Source: Nocardioides sp. Soil805
GTDB lineage: Bacteria > Actinomycetota > Actinomycetes > Propionibacteriales > Nocardioidaceae
Direction of reading: 5' to 3'
DNA: 64,000 nucleotides
Assembly (NCBI RefSeq): GCF_001429625.1
Contig: NZ_LMSU01000007.1
Coordinates: 1 to 64,000 of the forward strand
The notes below the pieces were generated by a model. It had not been told where the DNA came from, made no database searches, and saw nothing but the letters and a program-made list of their open reading frames with translations. A program made the translations under genes and the position numbers. Positions 57,937 to 64,000 of the stretch are shown piece by piece (within the stretch, counting starts at the first letter, position 1; each line of letters begins with the position of its first letter).

Positions 57937-57954
57937 GGTTAACGATCGCTAACC
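57937..57954. promoter_or_regulatory. Candidate TetR-type operator upstream of acyl-CoA dehydrogenase
   Basis: GGTTAACGATCGCTAACC is an 18-bp palindrome with one mismatched pair, centred on CGATCG. It resembles the TTAACGATCG-type sites of TetR-family regulators of fatty-acid breakdown. The regulator gene is not nearby. Confidence 0.6.
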
Positions 57955-57992
57955 CCGTCGACCTCGATTCCGGTCGGGCCCGTACAGTCCAC

Positions 57993-58011
57993 TAAGGTAA
58001 GCCGACCCTAA
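57993..58011. promoter_or_regulatory. DtxR/IdeR-type iron box
   Basis: TAAGGTAAGCCGACCCTAA matches the 19-bp iron-box consensus at about 15 of 19 positions by eye. It lies 39 bp upstream of the iron-binding lipoprotein ATG, the expected place for iron-dependent repression. Confidence 0.75.
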
Positions 58012-58049
58012 CGACCGTCACGCCATCCGATCCGCGAGGACCCGTCTCC

Positions 58050-59090
58050 ATGCCGACCTCCCCCCTGCGCCGCCCCCTGCGTCGTACCGCTCGCCGCTGG
58101 GCCGGCGCCACCGTCGCCGCGCTGCTGGTCGCCCCCCTGGGCGCGTGCAGCATCCTCAACCCGCCGGACCTGGTCATCTACAACGCCCAGCACGAGGAGC
58201 TGCTCGACGAGATCGTGCCGCTCTTCGAGGAGGAGTCCGGCCTCGACGTCGAGCTGCGCAGCGGCAAGGACCTCGAGATGGCCAACCAGATCGTCGAGGA
58301 GGGCAGCGACTCCCCCGCCGACGTCTTCCTCACCGAGAACTCGCCCGCGATGAGCATCGTCGACAACGCCGGGCTCTTCGCGCCGGTGCCGCAGGCCGCG
58401 CTCGACAACATCCCGGCGGAGTACGTCCCCAGCTCGGGCACCTGGACCGGCTTCCTGGCCCGCTCGACGGTGGTCATGTACAACACCGACAACGTCACCG
58501 AGGCGGACATGCCGGCGAGCATCCTCGACTTCGCCGACCCCGAGTGGAAGGGCCGCGTCGGCTTCTCCCCCACCGGGGCCGACTTCCAGGCGATCGTCTC
58601 GGCCGTGCTGGAGCTCGAGGGCGAGGAGGCGACCCGCACCTGGCTCGAGGGCCTCGCCGCCAACGGGGTCGTCCTGCAGAACAACCTCGTGGTCATGCAG
58701 GCGGCCGACTCCGGCGAGATCGACGCCGGGATCGCCTACCACTACTACTGGTACCGCGACCGCGAGGAGGGCGGGTCGGACTCGGACAGCTCCGAGCTCT
58801 ACTTCTTCGGCGACCAGGACCCCGGGGCCTTCCTGTCCGTCTCGGGCGCGGGGATCCTCGAGAGCAGCGAGCACCAGGAGGCCGCCGACGAGTTCGTCGA
58901 GTGGCTGACCTCGACGACCGCGCAGCAGGCCATGGCCGAGTCCTACGCGCTGGAGTACCCGCTCAACCCGGACGCCGAGCTCAACCGGGACGTCAAGCCC
59001 TTCGACGAGCTCGAGCCCCCGGCCGTCGACGTCTCCAGCCTCAACGGTCCCCAGGTGACCGAGCTGATGACCGAGGCCGGACTGCTCTGA
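58050..59090 (+). CDS. Iron(III) ABC transporter substrate-binding lipoprotein
   Basis: The 346-residue protein has a lipobox with C33 (VAPLGACS) and the FbpA/FutA-type fold. VIYNAQHEELLDEIVPLFEE is the opening strand, DVFLTENSPAMS follows, and a Tyr-rich AYHYYWYRD block about residues 230-238 fits the iron-coordinating tyrosines. It should bind ferric iron outside the membrane. An IdeR-like box precedes it, and permease and ATPase genes follow with overlaps. Confidence 0.9.
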   Translation: MPTSPLRRPLRRTARRWAGATVAALLVAPLGACSILNPPDLVIYNAQHEELLDEIVPLFEEESGLDVELRSGKDLEMANQIVEEGSDSPADVFLTENSPAMSIVDNAGLFAPVPQAALDNIPAEYVPSSGTWTGFLARSTVVMYNTDNVTEADMPASILDFADPEWKGRVGFSPTGADFQAIVSAVLELEGEEATRTWLEGLAANGVVLQNNLVVMQAADSGEIDAGIAYHYYWYRDREEGGSDSDSSELYFFGDQDPGAFLSVSGAGILESSEHQEAADEFVEWLTSTTAQQAMAESYALEYPLNPDAELNRDVKPFDELEPPAVDVSSLNGPQVTELMTEAGLL

Positions 59091-60616
59091 GGACCGGAGC
59101 CCGCACCGCGACCCCACCCCTGCTGCTGGCCGCAGGGGTGGCTGTCGCGCTGCTCGCACTGATCCCGCTCGTGTACGTCGCGACGTACATCGTGATCATC
59201 GGCCCCCGGGAGATCTGGGAGCTCGTCTTCCGGCCGCGGGTGCTGGACCTGCTCCGCAACACCGTGACGCTGGCCGCGGCCACCATGGCCGCCACCGCCG
59301 CACTGGGGATCGCGCTGGCCTTCCTCGTCGAGCGCACCGACCTGCCGGCCCGCCGCCTCTGGCACGGGCTGCTCGTGGCGCCGCTGGCCGTGCCGGCGTT
59401 CGTCAACGGCTACGCCTGGGTCTCGCTGGACCGCTCGATCAACGGGTTCGGCGGGGCCTGGCTGGTGGTGACGCTGTCCTACTACCCCCTCGTCTACCTG
59501 CCCGCCGTGGCGGCCCTGCGCGGGCTCGACCCGGCGCTGGAGGAGGCCTCCTGGTCGCTCGGCCACACCCGCTGGCAGACCTTCGCCCGGGTCGTCCTCC
59601 CGCAGCTGCGACCGGCCCTGCTGGGCGGCGCACTGCTGGTGGGGCTGCACCTGCTGGCCGAGTTCGGCGCCCTGGCCCTGCTGCGCTTCCCGACCTTCAC
59701 CACCGCCATCTACGACCAGTACGGCTCCACCTTCAACGGCTCTGCGGCGACCGCGATGGCCGGCGTCCTGGTGCTGCTGTGCCTGTTCCTGCTGCTCGCG
59801 GAGCTGCGCCTGCGCGGCACCCGGCACTACTCACGGGTCGGCCAGGGCGCGGCGCGGCTGTCCGAGCCCGTGGCCCTGCGCGGCCTGCGCTGGCCGCTGC
59901 TGCTCCTCGTCACCGGGCTCGTCGTGCTCGCCGTGGGCGTGCCGACGTACGCCCTGCTGCACTGGCTGGCGGTGGGCACCTCGACCGAGTTCCCCGTCGA
60001 CGACCTGCTCTCCGCGACCGGCTCCACCGTCGTCCTGGCCGCCCTGGGAGCGCTCGCGACCACGGTCGCGGCGGTCCCGGTGGCCTGGCTGGCCGTGCGC
60101 TACCGCGGCCGGCTCACCACCCTCGTCGAGCGCAGCACGTACGTCGCCAACGCGCTGCCCGGCATCGTGGTCGGCCTCGCGCTGGTCGTGGCGAGCCTGC
60201 GCCTGGTGCCGCTCGTCTACCAGACCGCCCTGCTGCTGGTCGTGGCCTACGCGATCCTCTTCCTGCCCCGTGCGGTGGTCTCGGTCCGCTCGGGGCTCGA
60301 GCAGGCGCCGGTGGTCCTCGACCACGTGGCGCAGAGCCTGGGCACCGGTCCGATCGCGACCGCCCGCAGGGTCACCCTGCCGCTCATCGCGCCGAGCCTG
60401 GGGGCCGGCGCCGCGCTGGTCTTCCTCGCCATCTCCACCGAGCTGACGGCCACCTTGATGCTCAGCCCCATCGGCACCCGCACCCTGGCGACCGAGTTCT
60501 GGTCGGCGTCCTCGGAGCTGCGCTACGGCGCGGCGGCGCCGTACGCCCTGCTCCTCGTCCTCATCTCGGTGCCCGCGACCGTGCTGCTCATGCGGCAGGA
60601 GAGACTGCACCCATGA
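59087..60616 (+). CDS. Iron(III) ABC transporter permease (fused two-module type)
   Basis: The protein of about 509 residues has twelve or so membrane segments in two similar halves. Each half carries the EAA-type loop: EEASWSLGHTRWQTFARVVLPQLRP and DHVAQSLGTGPIATARRVTLPLIAP, read in pieces. This is the FbpB/SfuB architecture. No ATG or GTG lies before the first membrane helix, so a CTG at 59087 overlapping the lipoprotein stop is taken as the start. GTG at 59138 would cut into the first helix. It is coupled to the ATPase by ATGA. Confidence 0.88.
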   Translation: MRTGARTATPPLLLAAGVAVALLALIPLVYVATYIVIIGPREIWELVFRPRVLDLLRNTVTLAAATMAATAALGIALAFLVERTDLPARRLWHGLLVAPLAVPAFVNGYAWVSLDRSINGFGGAWLVVTLSYYPLVYLPAVAALRGLDPALEEASWSLGHTRWQTFARVVLPQLRPALLGGALLVGLHLLAEFGALALLRFPTFTTAIYDQYGSTFNGSAATAMAGVLVLLCLFLLLAELRLRGTRHYSRVGQGAARLSEPVALRGLRWPLLLLVTGLVVLAVGVPTYALLHWLAVGTSTEFPVDDLLSATGSTVVLAALGALATTVAAVPVAWLAVRYRGRLTTLVERSTYVANALPGIVVGLALVVASLRLVPLVYQTALLLVVAYAILFLPRAVVSVRSGLEQAPVVLDHVAQSLGTGPIATARRVTLPLIAPSLGAGAALVFLAISTELTATLMLSPIGTRTLATEFWSASSELRYGAAAPYALLLVLISVPATVLLMRQERLHP

Positions 60617-61668
60617 GCGCACTGACGGTGACGGGGGTGAGCAAGGTCTTCCCCCCGACGGGTTCGGAGCAGACGGAGACCCGCGCGGTCGACGACGTCA
60701 GCCTGCACGTGCCGCACGGCTCGCTCACCGCCGTGCTCGGCCCCAGCGGCTGCGGCAAGACGACGCTGCTGCGGCTCATCGCCGGCTTCCTGGCCCCCGA
60801 CTCAGGGACCATCGCCTTCGACGACCGGGTCGTCGCCGGTGACGGGCGACCGGTGCCGCCCCAGGACCGCCGAGTGGGCTACGTCCCGCAGGAGGGCGCG
60901 CTCTTCCCGCACCTCGACGTCGCCGGCAACATCGGCTTCGGGCTGCCCCGCGGTCAGCGCGACTCCGGCTCGAGGATCGACGAGATGCTCGACCTCGTCG
61001 AGCTCCCGCGTGCCTTCCGCAGCCGGGCGCCCCACGAGCTCTCCGGGGGTCAGCAGCAGCGGGTCGCGCTCGCCCGCGCGCTGGCGCCGCGACCCACCGT
61101 CGTGCTCCTGGACGAGCCCTTCTCCTCCCTGGACGCCTCCCTGCGCGAGTCCACCGGGCGCGCCGTCGCCCGCGCCCTGCGGGCGGCGCACGCCACCGGG
61201 CTGCTGGTCACCCACGACCAGTCCGAGGCGCTGTCGCTGTCCGACCAGGTCGCGGTCCTGCGTGAGGGCCGCCTCATCCAGGCCGGCTCGCCCGCCGACG
61301 TCTACCTCGCCCCGCACGACCCCGAGCTCGCCCGCTTCGTCGGCGGCGCCACGCCGCTGCCCGGTCGCGCCGGGCAGGGCGTCTCGGCCACCTGTGCGCT
61401 CGGTGCCGTGACCCTCGCCCACCCCGCGTCCGCCGACGACCTCGTGCTGGTGATCCGTCCCGACCAGGTCGTCCTCGACCCGGCCGGGGTGGAGGCACTG
61501 GTCGACGAGGTCAGCTTCTACGGCCACGACGCGGCCATCCGGCTCTCGGTCGGCGGCGCCGCCCTCGTGGCCCGGGTGTCCGGCCCGTCGGCCCCGCGGG
61601 CCGGCGACCGCGTACGCATCGGCGTCCGCGGGACGGTGCACGCCTACCCCGCCCCGGTCCGCGACTGA
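60613..61668 (+). CDS. Iron(III) ABC transporter ATP-binding protein
   Basis: The 351-residue ATPase has Walker A GPSGCGKTT, signature LSGGQQQRVALARAL, Walker B VVLLDEPFSSLD and switch His in LLVTHDQSEA. A C-terminal TOBE-like regulatory domain (about residues 250-351) follows, as in FbpC. ATG at 60613 overlaps the permease stop. It completes the importer operon that starts at 58050. Confidence 0.92.
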   Translation: MSALTVTGVSKVFPPTGSEQTETRAVDDVSLHVPHGSLTAVLGPSGCGKTTLLRLIAGFLAPDSGTIAFDDRVVAGDGRPVPPQDRRVGYVPQEGALFPHLDVAGNIGFGLPRGQRDSGSRIDEMLDLVELPRAFRSRAPHELSGGQQQRVALARALAPRPTVVLLDEPFSSLDASLRESTGRAVARALRAAHATGLLVTHDQSEALSLSDQVAVLREGRLIQAGSPADVYLAPHDPELARFVGGATPLPGRAGQGVSATCALGAVTLAHPASADDLVLVIRPDQVVLDPAGVEALVDEVSFYGHDAAIRLSVGGAALVARVSGPSAPRAGDRVRIGVRGTVHAYPAPVRD

Positions 61669-61743
61669 CACCTCGGTCGGCGCCGGCGCGAGGGGGCGAT
61701 AGTGTGCCCAGCGGCATCGCAGGCAGCAGACTTGGAGTGTTCC

Positions 61744-63531
61744 GTGGCCGACAAGCAGGGATTGCAGAAGGTCCTCATCGCCAACCGTGGCGAGATCGCA
61801 GTGCGCGTCATCCGCGCCTGCAAGGACGCGGGCATCGGGAGCGTGGCGGTCTACGCCGACCCCGATCGTGACGCGCTCTTCGTCAAGCTCGCCGACGAGG
61901 CGCACTCGCTCGAGGGGTCCACCCCCGCCGAGTCGTACCTCGACATCGCCAAGATCATCGCGGTGGCGCAGAAGTCCGGTGCCGACTCCGTGCACCCCGG
62001 CTACGGCTTCCTCGCCGAGAACGCCGACTTCGCCCGCGCCGTCATCGACGCCGGGCTGATCTGGATCGGCCCGCCGCCGGAGGCCATCGAGAGCCTCGGC
62101 GACAAGGTCCGGGCCCGCCACATCGCGGAGAAGGTCGGCGCCCCGCTGGCCCCCGGCACCAAGGACCCCCTCGAGAACGCCCAGGAGGCCGTCGCCTTCG
62201 CCGAGGAGCACGGCCTGCCGATCGCGATCAAGGCCGCCTTCGGTGGCGGCGGTCGCGGGCTCAAGGTCGCCAAGGAGCTCTCCGAGGTCGCCGACGCCTT
62301 CGACTCCGCGGTGCGCGAGGCGGTCACCGCCTTCGGTCGCGGCGAGTGCTTCGTGGAGAAGTTCCTCGACCAGCCCCGCCACGTCGAGACCCAGTGCCTG
62401 GCCGACCAGCACGGCAACGTCGTGGTCGTCTCGACCCGCGACTGCTCGCTGCAGCGCCGCCACCAGAAGCTCGTCGAGGAGGCGCCCGCGCCGTTCCTCA
62501 GCGACGACCAGCTCACCCGCCTCTACGAGTCGTCCAAGGCGATCCTCAAGGAGGCCGGCTACGTCGGCGCCGGCACGTGCGAGTTCCTCGTGGCCAAGGA
62601 CGGCACGATCTCCTTCCTCGAGGTCAACACCCGCCTCCAGGTGGAGCACCCGGTCTCCGAGGAGGTCACCGGGATCGACCTGGTCCGCGAGATGTTCCGC
62701 ATCGCGGCCGGCGAGGAGCTCGGCTACGACGACCCCGAGATCCGCGGCCACTCCATCGAGTTCCGCATCAACGCCGAGGACGGCGGGCGCAACTTCATGC
62801 CCGCGCCCGGCACCCTGTCCACGTGGGCCCCGCCGAGCGGTCCGGGCGTCCGCGTCGACGGCGGCTACCTCGAGGGCGAGACCATCCCCGGCTCCTTCGA
62901 CTCCCTCGTCGCCAAGCTCGTCGTCACCGGCCGCGACCGCACCCAGGCGCTCGAGCGCTCACGGCGTGCGCTGGCCGAGTTCGTCGTCGACGGCATGCCC
63001 ACGGTCATCCCGTTCCACCAGGCGGTCGTCACCGACCCGGCGTACGTCGGTGCGTCGACGCCGTCCGGCGAGGGCGAGTTCACCGTCTACACGACCTGGA
63101 TCGAGACCGACTTCAACAACCAGATCGAGCCGTACGCCGGCGGCCACGCCGAGGCCGAGGAGCAGGGCGAGCGCCAGCGGGTCACCGTCGAGGTCGGCGG
63201 GCGCCGGCTCGAGGTCGTGCTCCCCGCCGGGCTGGGCGGCCTCTCCACGGGCGGGGGCAACGGTGCGGCCAAGAAGCCGAAGCGGGCCGCCAAGAAGGCC
63301 GGTGCCGCCGCCTCCGGCGACGCCGTGACCAGCCCGATGCAGGGCACCATCGTCAAGGTCGCCGTCGAGGAGGGCCAGGAGGTCGCCGAGGGCGACGTCG
63401 TGGTCGTCATGGAGGCGATGAAGATGGAGCAGCCGCTCAAGGCCCACAAGTCCGGCACCGTCACCGGGCTCCAGGCCGAGGTCGGCGCGACGGTCACCAA
63501 CGGTGCAGTCATCTGCGAGCTCAAGGACTGA
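61744..63531 (+). CDS. accA3: Acyl-CoA carboxylase alpha subunit: biotin carboxylase plus BCCP
   Basis: The 595-residue protein has a biotin carboxylase ATP-grasp domain (about residues 5-450). [30 protein letters not shown] and [18 protein letters not shown] are hallmarks. A linker and a C-terminal BCCP domain follow with biotin site [10 protein letters not shown] (K560). It carboxylates biotin for AccD partners. GTG at 61744 follows GGAG. BirA and AccD5/AccE5 in this window complete the enzyme. The Rv3285 position is conserved. Confidence 0.95.
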   Translation: MADKQGLQKVLIANRGEIAVRVIRACKDAGIGSVAVYADPDRDALFVKLADEAHSLEGSTPAESYLDIAKIIAVAQKSGADSVHPGYGFLAENADFARAVIDAGLIWIGPPPEAIESLGDKVRARHIAEKVGAPLAPGTKDPLENAQEAVAFAEEHGLPIAIKAAFGGGGRGLKVAKELSEVADAFDSAVREAVTAFGRGECFVEKFLDQPRHVETQCLADQHGNVVVVSTRDCSLQRRHQKLVEEAPAPFLSDDQLTRLYESSKAILKEAGYVGAGTCEFLVAKDGTISFLEVNTRLQVEHPVSEEVTGIDLVREMFRIAAGEELGYDDPEIRGHSIEFRINAEDGGRNFMPAPGTLSTWAPPSGPGVRVDGGYLEGETIPGSFDSLVAKLVVTGRDRTQALERSRRALAEFVVDGMPTVIPFHQAVVTDPAYVGASTPSGEGEFTVYTTWIETDFNNQIEPYAGGHAEAEEQGERQRVTVEVGGRRLEVVLPAGLGGLSTGGGNGAAKKPKRAAKKAGAAASGDAVTSPMQGTIVKVAVEEGQEVAEGDVVVVMEAMKMEQPLKAHKSGTVTGLQAEVGATVTNGAVICELKD

Positions 63532-63540
63532 AGCTGCGGG

Positions 63541-63626
63541 AGAGTCCCCGCCCGGGCGGGGACTCTGTCACCGTGTGACCGTTGCAACCGTCACACGGTG
63601 ACAGTCTTCCCGCTCGAGCGGGGACT
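63541..63626. terminator. Three adjacent palindromes after accA3
   Basis: A perfect 26-bp palindrome runs 63541-63566 (half-site AGAGTCCCCGCCC). A second has 14-bp arms TGTCACCGTGTGAC (63566-63579) and GTCACACGGTGACA (63590-63603), with GTTGCAAC palindromic in the loop. A third, CCCGCTCGAGCGGG, spans 63609-63622, with flanking AGTC/GACT. The first is the likely accA3 terminator. The others may be operators or further hairpins. Confidence 0.7.
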
Positions 63627-63642
63627 CATGCAAACAGATAGC

Positions 63643-63668
63643 GAGTGATCACTTTTTATGTGACACTC
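63643..63668. promoter_or_regulatory. Candidate autoregulatory operator of the TetR gene
   Basis: GAGTGATCAC (63643-63652) and GTGACACTC (63660-63668) are imperfect inverted arms around TTTTTAT, ending 5 bp before the TetR start codon in an AT-rich spot. TetR proteins often bind such sites in their own promoters. Confidence 0.5.
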
Positions 63669-63673
63669 GGGTC

Positions 63674-64000
63674 GTGACCGCCCCTCGTCGTACCCAGGCC
63701 GAACGTCGCGACGCGACGATCACGCGGCTCCTCGACGCCACCGTCGAGTGCCTGGCCACGCGCGGGTACGCCGCGACCACCACCTCCGCGGTGGCCGCGG
63801 CGGCCGGCGTGAGCCAGGGGGCGCTGTTCCGGCACTTCCCCACCCGCCAGGACCTGCTGGTCGCCACCGCCGAGGTGGTGGCCGAGCGCAACGTGGCCGC
63901 CTTCCGCGGCCTGGCGGGAGACCCGTCCCCCGACGTCGAGGCCGTCGCCGCCGTGCTGGGCCACCTGCGCTCGGTGGTGCTCTCCCCCGCCAACCAGACG
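63674..64000 (+). CDS. TetR family transcriptional regulator, N-terminal part (cut by window end)
   Basis: From GTG at 63674 a frame of 109 codons reaches the right edge. RRDATITRLLDATVECLATRGYAATTTSAVAAAAGVSQGALFRHFPTRQDLLVATAEVV, read in pieces, is a TetR helix-turn-helix (about residues 9-60). The ligand-binding domain is mostly outside the window. Its regulated genes are not visible, though the acyl-CoA dehydrogenase palindrome at 57937 and its own upstream repeat are possible sites. Confidence 0.88.
   Translation, partial: MTAPRRTQAERRDATITRLLDATVECLATRGYAATTTSAVAAAAGVSQGALFRHFPTRQDLLVATAEVVAERNVAAFRGLAGDPSPDVEAVAAVLGHLRSVVLSPANQT

Overview
The window is very GC-rich actinobacterial DNA. 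It is dense, has many GTG starts and many 4-bp ATGA/GTGA overlaps. The gene content fits a Nocardioides-like member of the Propionibacteriales: a DUF222/HNH gene, a DUF3499 protein, WhiB, a cofactor F420 pathway, GAF-ANTAR and SigB-type regulators, and actinobacterial acyl-CoA carboxylases. From memory, the backbone follows M. tuberculosis Rv3258c-Rv3285: DUF3499, metallopeptidase-like protein, whiB2, fbiA/fbiB, mannose-1-P guanylyltransferase, LCP protein, TIGR03089 protein, fadE25, purE/purK, PH-domain protein, birA, accD5, accE5, maf, accA3. Species assignment is inference. No rRNA, tRNA, CRISPR array or insertion-sequence transposase was recognised.

Layout. 1-10 kb: a truncated DUF222/HNH gene, a five-unit 32-bp repeat array, DUF3499, a metallopeptidase-like protein, a DUF5719/large glycosyltransferase pair, whiB, the F420 genes cofD-cofE, a DUF3105 membrane protein and manC. 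10-23 kb: a TIGR03089 protein, a secreted peptidoglycan amidase with a C-terminal propeller, an intergenic region of nested palindromes, and a seven-gene minus-strand cluster (LCP protein, two GT2 enzymes, glf, glfT2, wzm, wzt) that looks like a galactofuranan assembly, export and attachment line. 23-35 kb: thioesterase, second LCP protein, enoyl-CoA hydratase, F420-dependent oxidoreductase, a PadR/DUF1707 pair and a regulatory and stress block (GAF-ANTAR, hemerythrin-like, LuxR-type, SigB-type sigma factor, stalked lipoprotein, three-helix-bundle protein, AraC), then a FadE25-like dehydrogenase. 35-46 kb: secreted and lipoprotein unknowns, SDR, CoA-binding protein, arfB, Gfo/Idh oxidoreductase, a membrane acyltransferase, purK-purE, a lone OmpR-type winged helix, a class III cyclase, a PH-domain protein and birA.

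46-64 kb: accD5-accE5 (with birA divergent and accA3 about 13 kb downstream these supply the carboxyltransferase, epsilon, biotinylating and biotin carboxylase/BCCP parts of an acyl-CoA carboxylase), a DUF885 protein, a frameshifted AbiEi/DUF559-type gene bracketed by two copies of a 41-bp palindrome, maf, a TctABC-universal stress protein operon, GtrA, a secreted SGNH hydrolase, a second acyl-CoA dehydrogenase, an iron ABC importer behind a DtxR/IdeR-like box, accA3, a run of three palindromes, and the start of a TetR gene cut by the window end.

The best leads for something undescribed are the structured non-coding elements: the 41-bp palindromes flanking the broken nuclease-like gene (50070-51185), the 57-bp palindrome pair enclosing a 15-bp inverted repeat (13986-14248), the 32-bp array abutting the DUF3499 stop codon (448-595), and the palindrome trio after accA3 (63541-63626).
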